Shown here in pieces: positions 1-10,292 of a stretch of 64,000 nucleotides of DNA. The notes under the pieces are model-generated. The model ran no database searches. It was given only the letters and a program-made list of their open reading frames with translations, and was not told where the DNA came from. Source of the stretch: Terebella lapidaria (Eukaryota > Annelida > Polychaeta > Terebellida > Terebellidae); the NCBI GenBank assembly GCA_949152475.1, contig OX424556.1:55634451-55698450 (forward strand). The letters run 5' to 3'. A program made the translations under genes and the position numbers. Every line of letters starts with the position of its first letter. Position 1 is the stretch's first letter.

Positions 1-1365
1 TTGGCCAATTTGTCCTGTGACCTTGAAAATGAGGTCAAAGGTCAAATTCAAGGTCATGAGAATATTCAGCATATATCATTTCCTATATGTTCACAATCGA
101 TTCCTAAGCTGTAAAGTCGCTAATAAGCAAGATATTGGCCATTTTGTCCTGTGACCTTGAAAATGAGGTCAAAGCTCAAATTCAAGGCCACGAGAATATT
201 CAGCATATATCATTTCCTATATGTTCACAATTGATTCCTAAGCTGTAAAGTCGATAATAAGCGAGATATTAGCAATTTTGTCCTGCGACCTTGGAAATGA
301 GGTCAAAGGTCAAATTCAAGGTCACGAAAATATTCAGCATATATCATTTCCTATATGTTCACAATTGATTCCTAAACTGTAAAGTCGATAATAAGCGAGA
401 TATTAGCCATTTTGTCATGTGACCTTGAAAATGAGGTCAAAGGTCAAATTCAAGGTCACAAGAATATTCAGCATATATCATTTCCTATATGTCCACAATT
501 CATTCCTAGTCTCTAATTTCAATATTAAGTGAGATATTAGGCTTAATGTGTCCCATTATAAAGCATAGGAGAATTTAACATGGGAAAGTCCCATTTGGGC
601 TGAATTTGGGCCCAAAATGGCCCACTTCGAGCGATTCAAGGGCAACGAAATTTATACATGTCACAGGGGTACATAGGAGGAGTGTCATGCATTAATGAGA
701 AAAAAAGTTACTGAACAGATTTTGAGAAAACGACCGTCGAAGTCCAAAATTGGCCATTTTTCGACGAAAACGGCCGCTCTGACCTTGAAACCAAGGTCAG
801 AGGTCAAATTCAAGGTCACGACAATATTCAGCATATATCATTTCCTATATGTCTTTTGATTCCTAGTCTCTAATCTCAATATTAAGTGAGATATTAGGCT
901 TTAATGTGTCCCATTATAAAGCATAGGAGAATTTAACATGGGAAAGTTCCATTTGGGCCGAGTTTGGGCCAAAATGGCCCTCTTCGAGCGATTCAAGCGC
1001 AACGAAATTTATAGACATCATAGAAGTACATATGAGGAGTCTTATGTATCAAAGAGAAAAAAAGTTACTGAACAGATTTTGAGAAAATGGCCGCCAAAGT
1101 CCAAAATCAGGCCTTTTTCGTCGAAAACGACCGCCATTTTGAAGAAAAAGCGAAAATCAAAAAACTAAAAAATACCTCCTTCTTGAATTATTTTTAAGTA
1201 TTTTTCTGCAAAATTTCAGAAAAATTCGCCCGTAAACAAAAAAGATAAAAATGTGGACGACGACGACGACGGACGACGACGGACGACGACGGACGACAGA
1301 CGCAACGCCATGCCAATAGGTTATCGGACCATAGGGCCGGTAACCTAAAAATAAAATCACATAAT
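1..1365 (+). repeat. Family A composite repeat, copy 1 (134-bp tandem units plus GGACGAC tail)
   Basis: Positions 1-540 hold four tandem units of about 134 bp. Each carries GACCTTG, then AGGTCA half-sites, then a stretch containing ATATTCAGCATATATCATTTCC. A non-repeated middle (about 541-780 and 890-1140) has GATTCAAGGGCAACGAAA and ATGGCCGCC-like motifs. The 3' part has a GGACGACGAC microsatellite at about 1256-1300 and ends in GGGCCGGTAACCTAAAAA. The same succession recurs at 25.4, 44.1 and 60.0 kb, so this is a dispersed element. The open frame at 938-1168 is not supported as a gene. No transposase or reverse transcriptase is present, so it is non-autonomous; class unknown. Confidence 0.85.
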
Positions 1366-1555
1366 TGACTATAACTCCGGTTCTAATCAATATTAAATGT
1401 TCAACCTATTTTTGTATTTTTCTTTGGCCAATTCCCAATCATATGGCGTACAACCGATGGTCTTAAGACCAAAACTCTCAATTATCGCCTAATTTTAGTG
1501 ACTAAATCTGAAGGGCGAGGGTCTGCAATCTCTGATTGTCTCGTTGTTTCTGTGT
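1349..1555 (+). repeat. Family B 3'-end fragment
   Basis: This stretch matches the 3' end of the larger family B element at about 4880-5078: the same ATAACTCCGGTTCTAATC start, GGCGTACAACCGATGGTC, and the terminal GAAGGGCGAGGGTCTGCAAT. It directly abuts the family A tail, so the two may be parts of one composite element or a nested insertion. Confidence 0.7.
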
Positions 1556-3678
1556 CTCATGAGCATCAAAAGTTTGGTAATCTTTTGATGACATGGAATG
1601 TGAAATGGTATTGAATGTTCATGTTATGTCATTGGAACAAAAAGTAATTGAAAATAGATAAAACCTTTGATGATACATGTCAGATTCGTATTTTGATATT
1701 GTGAATATTTGAACATTATTGTCCTTGGCCTCCGATGATCTCAAGCGGTTGGACTCAGAGTTTCGTCCAGCAAAAATGTGTACATATTCCGGACAGACCT
1801 TCAGATCAAGTATATATTAAACACATAGAAGCCATTTGATGTGTGCCAGTCTGCAGAATTTAAAAAATCATGATGGCATTGTTTATTAAGTCTGATAAAA
1901 TGAAATAATTATATGATTGCACATTGGAAATGCACTGGTATCAATTCATTCATTTATGTGTGAACCTAAAACAAGAAGCACTGTATGTAACGACCGTACA
2001 ACAAGACTCAGACGACGCAAATAGGAAACACACAATGAAACATCCCCGGAACAGAAGTCCAAGGCTTCATCAAGGGTAGACAATTTGTGGATTATAGAAT
2101 GTATAGTTTACACCTTGATACAAGATATATGTTCTCTGTGTTTTACATCTAGCCGTTTTGCAAACACTTTGTCGGTGAAGAGTGCACAACAGACGTACAT
2201 GATCATATAAACACTACACGTGTAGTTTTCTAGTTGGCTGAGTTTTTACACGGAAACGAAAATGTGGTCATATCCGCCATGATTCTAAGGCTACATCACA
2301 CAATACAGGGACGAGAAACGCACCGAAAACACCTCTGTAAGAGTTATTGTCTGCATGTACCAGAACCGGAATGACACGTGGAAGCCATATCACTGTGTGC
2401 TGATGGAATAAAACTAAACTGTGAATGGGAAAAATGAGAGAAATCATTTTATGTGTGTCATCATCCTGTCTGCAGAGTTTTTATATTGTACCTTGGCACT
2501 GTTGTTTGTACTGGAAATTGATGACCCAGATGACAACCCCCCCCCCCCCCCCCGCTCTCTCAAGTCTGACCGTTTTGACTACATAAAAGTATTCCCTATT
2601 TTGTGTTCCTAACATGGTATCGCCTGACACTGACAATAATGTAACTTTGCCGCCTGAGTGGTCACCTCACTCGACCATAATCTATAGAGCAACTAACCCA
2701 CAATACAGCCGCTATGCAGCAAGCAGCGAAATGGCCGATTGGTGAAGACTGACGAGTAGAGACTTCCCCCCAGGCTCTGGGCTCCAGTGTCACTGAGAGC
2801 AAAGGATACTCGCAGCTTGGACATTTGCGGTCCACTTGTAGGACACAAGATCTATCGTTGAGGCAGTAGATTGCTGACAGTTGTCTTTCAAGGGCGATTT
2901 AAGAAACCAAAGCTTATTTTGTTTTGTTCGAAACGGAGTGATTTTTTTTAATGCAAAACGGATTGATTTCAAATCATGCAGATGATCCTGGAATGGAATG
3001 TTGTCAGGGTGTGCTCCGCCTTGATATTGACATTGGACTACGTCACAGAAGGTAAGATGTCTCAAACTCAAACCTTTACCAGCTCAGTATAGAGTATGTT
3101 GATCAGCTACTAAGCTGAGTCGTATTGCATGAAGCTACTTCAGTGAACATCTGGAGTATGATACATCATGGAAAGTCACAATCCCTGTACAGAATGTGTT
3201 TAATGGATGTCCTTGGCTTGGAGCCTTTACCACAGGCCAATACAATATACACGTATTTTAAGAAAAACTGGAATATTCACACCAAACAAACCGTTCGAAT
3301 ATCTCAATTCGACTTCCACGCCAAATCGAAAAGTGAAAAATGCATATATTGCTGGAGACAATTAGTTGTCTTTATATTATGGGATAGGTCGGATTCAACA
3401 CGACATTAACAAGTCAATTCTGCAAGGTTGGCAAATCTGTATAACACAATTACAATTCTTTCATTTTATTGGAAATCATCACAGGGGAGAAATTCACCAA
3501 TGTCATACATGAAATCATTTGGTATAGACAGATAGTAGTAACATGAAAAGAGCAATCAATGTTCAACACCTGTTTTCATTCCTTGTTTGATTGGGGTCTA
3601 AGTTGTATGTTCATTGCTTTCCGAATAGAGAGTTTCCTCTTTATTTGCAGAGATGCGCTTCAGAGGGTATGGGTTTTT
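1556..3678 (+). repeat. Array unit 0, 5' part
   Basis: Most of this stretch is paralogous to the two units of the tandem duplication at 10293-12822 and to their continuation to about 13333, with moderate divergence and indels. It includes a poly-C tract at about 2537-2553, the conserved block near 2640-2830 and the signal-like exon at 2976. It ends where family B interrupted it. Short open frames here are not supported as genes. Confidence 0.7.
2976..3051 (+). CDS. Signal-peptide-like first exon, array copy a (partial gene)
   Basis: ATG followed by 25 codons and one base, then a GTAAG donor (phase 1). The peptide starts MQMILEWNVVRVCSALILTL and ends before a donor in the same place as the copies at 33353, 40210 and 43586. 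It is 76 nt against 73 nt in the others, a 3-nt difference that keeps the frame. A hydrophobic core with a phase-1 exit is typical of secreted or membrane protein first exons. No downstream exon could be linked. It may be a live exon, a relic, or coincidence in a repeat. Confidence 0.45.
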
Positions 3679-5078
3679 ACCCTCGCCCCGTAGGGGGGCG
3701 AGGGTATTGCAATTGGGTATGTCCGTTTGTATGTCTGTTTGTTTGTCTGTCTGTCTGTCCGCGCGCATATCTCAAAGGAGAATGGTCTGATCAACATGAA
3801 ACTAATAGAGATGAAGCGGTATCTCAGTGGCTCGGTCCTCCCCGAATCTGGTCAAAATCGGACAAAAACTGTTGCCATGGCAATGGAAAATGTAAAAATC
3901 AATAATTGACCATAACTTCAGTTCTAATCAAGATAATTTTTTCTAACTAATTTTGTATTTTTCTATTGCCAATTCCTGATCATCTGATATATGGCCCGTG
4001 GTCGTATGACCAAAACTCTCCATTATCGCCCGATGTCGAAAAATTGGGGGTCACGGTTTCGAATATTTTTGGCCAACGACGTTTCAGTGCAAATGTCCGC
4101 GCTCATAACTCAAAGGCAAACGGTCCGATCGATTTAAAACTTATAGGGCAAGAGTGCTATGGTGGTGGCTCAGTCCCTTTAGAATTTTACCAAAATCGGA
4201 TGGAAACGGTTGCCATGGCAACGGAAAAAAGAAAATCACATCATTGGCTCTAGCTCCGGTTCTACTTGATATTAATTTTTCCAACTATTTTTGTATTTTT
4301 TTTTGGCCAATTCCCGATCGTTTGGTGTACAACCGATGGTCGTACGACGAAAACTCTCTATTATCGCCCGATGTCGAAAAATTGGGGGTCACGATTTCGG
4401 TTATTTTTGGCCAGCGACGTTTCAGTGCAAATGTCCGCGCTCATAACTCGAGGGCAAACGGTCCGATCGATTTGAAACTTATAGGGCAAGAGTGTTATGG
4501 TGGTGGCTCAGTCCCTTCAATATTTTATCAAAATCGGATGGAAACGGTTGCCATGGCAACGGAAAAAAGAAATTCACATCATTGGCTCTAACTCCGGTTT
4601 TACTTGATATTAATTTTTCCAACTATTTTTGTATTTTTCTTTGGCCAATTCCAGATTGTTGGGTGTACGACCGATGGTCGTACGACGAAAACTCTCTATT
4701 ATCGCCCGATGTCGAAAAATTGGGGGTCACGATTTCGGTTATTTTTGGCCAGCGACGTTTCAGTGCAAATGTCTGCGTTCATAACTCAAAGGCAAACGGT
4801 CCGATCGATTTGAAATTTATAGGGCTGGAGTGCTGTGGTAGTGGCTCAGAAAACGGTTGCCATGGCAACGGAAAAAAAGAAAATCACATAATTGGCTATA
4901 ACTCCGGTTCTAATCAATATTAAATCCTCAACCTATTTTTGAATTTTTCTTTGGCCAATTCCCAATCGTATGGCGTACAACCGATGGTCTATTGGTCTTA
5001 AGACCAAAACTCTCAATTATCGCCTAATTTTAGTGACTAAATCTGAAGGGCGAGGGTCTGCAATCTCTGATTGTCTCG
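3679..5078 (+). mobile_element. Family B element with 338-bp internal tandem repeats
   Basis: Inserted in array DNA: the paralogous empty site at about 13326-13350 reads straight from GGGTTTTT into GTTGTTGTTTTCTTGCG. The 5' end is a near-perfect hairpin (ACCCTCGCCCC, then GGGGGGCGAGGGT). TGTCTGTTTG-type simple repeats follow, then repeats marked by GTTGCCATGGCAA at 3871, 4209, 4547 and 4856 (spacing 338, 338, 309). A short CAATC/GATTG hairpin lies near the 3' end. Long overlapping frames at 3966-4923 are by-products of the repeat. No enzyme is encoded. The terminal hairpins recall Helitron-like or SINE-like elements; class unresolved. Confidence 0.8.
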
Positions 5079-5227
5079 TTGTTGTTGTTTTCTTGCGTCG
5101 TATGCCATACGTATGACTAATTTGTCGCGGCGAAGCCTTTCATAACCTGGGGAAAACCCAGATTTCGGGTTTGGGAGAGGCTAACCTTCTCAAATTATAA
5201 GCATGCCACAGTGTTCAAGAAAAAGAC

Positions 5228-6868
5228 ATTATCATATGCCAGAATGACAGTCGATGCGAATAGCGTAGTTAATGCTATTATACAGTAATTTAAATTACTG
5301 TCAACAAACTTAGACCTGAAAATATACCATTTCTATGTATTTTGTTTTTCAATAGCTGTGCCTATTCTTCCAATAACAAACTTCTGCCCGGCGGGCTGTA
5401 AATTCCACACTTGCCCGGGCACCTCCCAGTTCAAGAAAACGTCATTTTTTCGAAGGGTAAACAAAAGCACATGGTCGCTCTCCTGGCCCGATTCCGTTAT
5501 GTTTGACGTTTTTGCCACCAATTTACGTTTTACGCTGATGCTCTTGGAACTCTGAAATGGCCTGTGAATCGAAAAAATGTGTGAATAAAAGCTGTATTTC
5601 TTGCTTATTTCTTTCTAATTGGATATGATTCGGTCATTTGAAACATACTAAAATGTCCCCGACATCCACTGGCATATGATAAACGGGTTATTGCACAATA
5701 TGGGGTTTCATGCCCTCGGGCCAAGTCTTCAAGAAGCCCTCCGCTTCGCGTCGGGCTTCTCAAAGACTTGGCCCTCGGGCATAAAACCCCATATTGTGCA
5801 ATAACCCTATATTATCTTCTTGTTCAATCATCTTTGGGGAATTGGTGCAACGCACATGTAGATGCACAATTATGATCAATACACCGTTTTTGTCGGGCAT
5901 TTGAGAGTTACTGCCGCCATTTCTGTAACCACTAGTCAAGAATTCCGCGCAGTGGTTTTGGTTGATCTCGCGATACCTGCAGCCAGGCAAGTGATTGCCG
6001 CATCAAAAAGACGGATAAAACCGATTATTCTTAGTCCCAGGACAACTTTCTACGGGTACGTGAGCTAAATTGAATTCTCGTTTTAATCTAGTTGGTATGG
6101 TAAACATATATACATTACATAATCTGGGTATGGTTTGCGTATCTTCAGAAGCGTAGCTCATGTAGGAAACATGGTATATATATTTTATAGAACTACAAAA
6201 GAATCGAGCAGGTAAAATGTATTTTCATTGAATAGTATGAACTACAAAAGGTTCGAGCACGCAAAATTTATTTTCATTCAATAGTATAGGGTTATTGCAC
6301 AATATGGGGTTTTATGCCCGAGGGTCAAGTCTTTGAGAAGCCCGACGCGAAGCGGAGGGCTTCTTGAAGACTTGGCCCGAGGGCATGAAACCCCATATTG
6401 CGCAATAACCCGTTTATCATATGCCAGTCGATGTCGGGGACATTTTAGTATGTTTCAAATGACCGAATCATATCCGATGAGAAAGAAATAAGCAAGAAAT
6501 ACAGCTTTTATTCATACATTTTTTCGATTCACAGGCCATTTCAGCGTTCCAAGAGCATCAGCGTGAAACGTAAATTGGCGGCAAAAACGTCAAACATAAC
6601 GGAATCGGACCAGGAGAGCGACCATGTGCTTTTGTTTACCCTTCAAAATAATGACGTTTTCTTGAGCTGGGAGCTGCCCGGGCAAGTGTGGAATTTACAG
6701 CCCGCCGGGCAAAAGTTTGTTATTGGAAGAATAGGCACAGCTATTGAAAAACAAAATACACAGAAATGGTGTATTTTCAGGTCTAAGTTTGTTGACAGTA
6801 ATTTAAAATAATGTATAATAGCATTAACTACGCTATTAGCATCAACTGTCATTCTGGCATATGATAAT
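5228..6868. mobile_element. Pair of 583-bp inverted transposon-like arms flanking array DNA
   Basis: The left arm (5228-5810) and right arm (6286-6868) are inverted copies of equal length. The outer ends read ATTATCATATGCCAGAATGA and its complement. Each arm also holds a perfect or near-perfect 122-123 bp palindrome beginning GGGTTATTGCACAATATGGG (5686-5807 and 6289-6411). A second TCATATGCCAG motif at the inner boundary gives each arm a nested terminal inverted repeat. The 475-bp spacer is ordinary array DNA, paralogous to 13490-13710 and 37150-37330, and the left flank matches an uninterrupted site near 13470. Two insertions in opposite orientation, or one foldback element, would explain this. 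Confidence 0.85.
6535..6780 (+). pseudogene. Exon-like open frame inside the inverted arm
   Basis: The open frame is bounded by an acceptor-like TTTTTTCGATTCACAG and a donor-like CAG/GTCTAAG. It encodes a hydrophilic stretch followed by a segment with WELPGQVWNLQPAGQKFVIG. The left arm carries the same frame on the minus strand (about 5333-5521) but with a TAG stop near 5333. I do not recognise the protein. It may be a captured host exon or a remnant of a transposon gene; chance is also possible. Confidence 0.35.
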
Positions 6869-8490
6869 ATTGAATACTATTCAATGAAAATAAGTTTTAA
6901 CTGCTCGATTCATTTGTATTTCAATTTGTATTCATGTGAAACTGCACAATATAAACGAATCGTAGCTTACTTTGTTATACATAAATTGTCCTTTCCATGA
7001 ACTGTGGAATGAGAACTATGAAACAATATTTCAACAAGGATTACTTCCACCGGAGAATTTGTGTCTTATGATTGCTATCAGCGATATTTCTAGCATAAGC
7101 CTAGTGCTTGACACCACTTATATATCCTCATACGATGATGTTTTACACCTTATTGCATGTAGGATCATCACTGACCCTCTTTCAGGCACGACGGAAGCGA
7201 TAAAAAACAATATGGGTGAAATCAAACTAATAATATTTGTTTGAATGGAACGCGAGCTCAAATAACGATATGTTATATAAGCACTCGTCCTTGCTATTCA
7301 AAACGGCTGTTACCAGTATATTATAATTTATTACTTCTTGAAAAAGCTTCAATGTTGCGATAAACCTCCCACGTAGGTTTCCAGTGAATGACCATTGCCA
7401 GGATGTTTCAGATGAGATTATGATGTATGATGAGCGAAAGAAATGATCCCTGACGTGAGGAATGGTGACACTTAACATTCAATATTTCATATATTTCACC
7501 CTTTCATCAGACACGCGGACAAAAATACCGTCTGGAGATCTGAATGGTAAAGGCCACTGATACAGAAAATGCCAAATATATTCCATAACATCATGATGAA
7601 ACCAATACTCGGCCCACAACGGACTACTTTTTTTATTAGAAACAGAGCCGGACCAAAAATATATGAAAACCCACAATATATCTTCAGGGGTAGAAGTGTG
7701 CCATATAGAACAATACAAGAACAATAAATCTTAATTTTTCGTAAACGTGCTACCCATGTGTTCACATGTAAATTCATATTTGGATAACCTTTTCCCCTCA
7801 TATTATAGTATATTTTTATTGTACCTGATCTTTTTACATGTTTTTTTTACATGTATATTACTTTATCCTTAGGGTACGCTCAAATGTGGATATACTCCTG
7901 TAAGTAACTTCATGCTACCTTGCAAAGGCAAATTACATTTGGACCATTTTCAGAACCCACATTAAGCATGTAAGCAGGAAACATGGTTGAGCTCTGTGAG
8001 ATTTTCTCCAGAGCTATTATTTTTATCACATGCTATGAATTTATCTTAAACTACAAACTGTAGGAACAGACAGTGATTTCCGACAGTGTGATAACCTTTG
8101 CCGGAAACATCATGTTTGCACTATTTTTTTCTTCACATTTTGCTTCACATTTCACATGATTTGAAAGAAAAATGAAATCACGAGTGTTCTATGACGTGAC
8201 AATGAAACATCACGCGATTCAACCTTAGCAACATATAACCATGCAGAAAACGTACAACCACCGTGACGTCATAATACAAACATGATCTGCATTGTTTATA
8301 CTGTTTCCTAGCAACGCACATGTTTACGGGTCTTCGATCTGCTCAGTACAGGGGTCCTTGGGTACAATCAAGGATTGTAAGAAGTTCTTGCAAACTTTGC
8401 TACAATTTCACTCTAATGTACATGGCTTGGGTTTTCAAATATTCCAGAATCATAAATTCATAGCATGTGATTAAAACAAAACCTGTTTCG
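6869..8490 (+). repeat. Array unit 0, middle part
   Basis: Paralogous to about 28840-30060 and partly to 37400-37680, judged by shared strings such as AACTGTGGAATGAGAAC-like, ATTACTTCCACC and CATAAGCCTAGTGCTTGAC. Open frames on both strands (for example 7479-7801) are not preserved in the paralogs. No gene is called. Confidence 0.6.
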
Positions 8491-8626
8491 TGTGTTTTCC
8501 AGCACACGGGAAAGATCTCGTTTGACCTGGCGGAAGAACATCAGAAAGCACTCGACCTTCGGTCTCGTGCTCTCTTGTATTCTTCCGCCAGTTCAAACTC
8601 GATCTTTGCCGTGTGCTGGAAAACAC
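8491..8626. mobile_element. 136-bp palindromic MITE-like element
   Basis: Both arms are complementary over almost their full length: TGTGTTTTCCAGCACACGG at the left, the complement at the right end, and GGCGGAAGAA/TTCTTCCGCC toward the centre. It encodes nothing. It would form a long hairpin; a foldback MITE is the likely origin. Confidence 0.75.
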
Positions 8627-8935
8627 ACTCACCTAGTTTTGTCATTATACACAACCGACCTTGTAATGCGTCTGTAATGGCGTCATGCACATGCGATGTT
8701 TAGTTGAGGTTAACTCTGAATTTTACGTCTCTACGCTAACTAGGGCACTAGAATAAACCATACTGGTTATCGGTTTGCCTTGCTTGACGAAATAGTTAGT
8801 TATCGTATGTCATAAAGATACCATTAATGCAGTACTTTGCAGGCGGTGGCTTGGCATCTACCAGTGGTCATCACAATCTACATATATAATGCATATATAT
8901 ATGACGTTTCCAAAGCAAACCAATGGCAAATCTAT
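8627..8935 (+). repeat. Array unit 0 block containing the TTATCGTATGTCATA region
   Basis: Matches 30030-30340, 37700-37752 plus 37972-38120, and 13830-14010 (GTTAGTTATCGTATGTCATA, GCAGTACTTTGC, a TATGACGT motif). It breaks off into a family A fragment near 8935. Confidence 0.55.
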
Positions 8936-9049
8936 GTGACTCATTATAAAGCGCATGAGAATTTACCATTGGAAAGTCTCATTTGAGCCCCGTAGACATC
9001 ATCAAAATGGCCGCCACACAGAGAACGGCGATTCAAGACCATTGAAACT

Positions 9050-10090
9050 TATATGATAATGCTTTATTTGCATATTCAGGCCTCGGGCCCATGTACAATT
9101 AAACATTTTCATACAGGTCATACAACAACAAAAACGAAACATAAAACTACAGCAAATCTTCATGCTTTTTAAAGGAATGATATACAAATGCTACAATATC
9201 CTTGATGGTTTCCACTCTTGGGCTTGACATTAGGTTAGCGAAAACAATAGTATTCGAATAAGTATAATATTGGTTTATATATTTTTCCCGCTCCGCTTGA
9301 TACAAACTACAGCAAATCTTCATGCTTTTTAAAGGAATGATATACAAATGCTGCAATATCCTTGATGGTTTCCACTCTTGGGCTTGACATTAGGTTAGCG
9401 AAAACAATAGTATTCGAATGAGTATAATATTGGTTTATATATTTTTCCCGCTCCGCTTGATACAGTGGACACCTAAACATGAAATGCGATTCATCCTCAA
9501 TTTCAGTTACCCCCCGGTTTTTACAAAACAGACAGAAACGTCCTTCTTTCGGGTGTGTTGGTCTTAATCGTTCAACTGCTAATTTATGACACGAACAACG
9601 AAATTTAATCAATGCCTGGCGATGTTTGTAATACATATCTATTTCGAAATACCGTTCTAATTCTAATGAGTTTTTAAACATACAATATTTATCCAACTTT
9701 TTGTTCACAGCAATATCATTTCTCCAATTTGAAATAGATACATCTTTTAATCTTTGTTTGAAAATTTCAATAACAGTTTGTGCATCCCCCACACTGTGCA
9801 GCATCCATACCTCTCCAAATCCATAGATATATAATATTTTTTAATTTTTTTCGCCCATGTATTTTTCCCAACATCATCAGAATATTTCAAATGCCTATAC
9901 AAAGAATTTCGCAAATGTGGTGCATTATCATGTACAATTTTCAACCAAAATTTAATGCATCTCATGATATAGTAATTTTACAATGGCGTTCTACCAAGTT
10001 CTCCCAACACAGCTGCTGTCGAAGTACCCCCAGAGACATGTAATATATATTTACAAAACCGTTTATGTACATGTTCAATATATATTCAAT
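9050..10090 (-). pseudogene. LINE ORF2 C-terminal fragment
   Basis: On the minus strand, frames at 9965-9747 and 9804-9307 are joined by a frameshift near 9800. They encode a retrotransposon C-terminal region: a YWLKI-like start (FWLKIVHDN), then CLFC followed by DESHFMFRCPLY, a Cys/His knuckle common after reverse transcriptase domains of non-LTR elements. Stops appear upstream of 9965. The reverse transcriptase itself is missing (5' truncation). The 3' end has AAATAAAGCATTATCAT. A 160-bp tandem duplication (9151-9310 and 9311-9470) repeats the last part of the coding region. Nonfunctional. Confidence 0.8.
9151..9470 (-). repeat. 160-bp tandem duplication in LINE fragment
   Basis: Two nearly identical 160-bp units, 9151-9310 and 9311-9470, start at AGCAAATCTTCATGCTTTTT. 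Differences are single bases such as CTACAATATC against CTGCAATATC. The duplication repeats the C-terminal coding stretch after the zinc-knuckle motif. Confidence 0.9.
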
Positions 10091-10292
10091 ATTCCAAGGC
10101 TATGTTATAATGATACATGGACACATTTTGAAACTGATCAGACAGTTTTTGAGAAAATAGTTTTTAAAGTTGAAAAACATGCAAAAACAGCAATTTTCGG
10201 CATACAAATGGCCGCCAAAACTACATAAACGATTGAATGAAAAAAAAAAACCCCACATATTCACACAAATTTATGGGTAAATTCATCAGCCT

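Larger units (their letters stand above)
8936..10292. repeat. Family A fragment split by a LINE insertion
   Basis: About 8936-9046 matches the family A middle (CATTATAAAGC, AAAATGGCCGCCACAC, GGCGATTCAAG). The element resumes at about 10125-10290 with ACTGATCAGACAGTTTTTGAGAAAAT and ATGGCCGCC. In the intact copy at 44.9-45.1 kb these two parts are only tens of bases apart. The intervening 1.05 kb is LINE-derived. Confidence 0.65.

Noticed and set aside
1..540. Short regular repeats as a CRISPR-like array
   Set aside because: Units are 134 bp with no unique spacers, in a eukaryotic context; it is a satellite.
938..1390. Frames on both strands at the family A 3' end
   Set aside because: They run through a GGACGAC microsatellite and a non-coding repeat found elsewhere with stops.
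3966..4923. Long overlapping + frames with repeated peptides
   Set aside because: They follow the 338-bp tandem repeat, switch frame with it and match no domain; they are by-products of family B.
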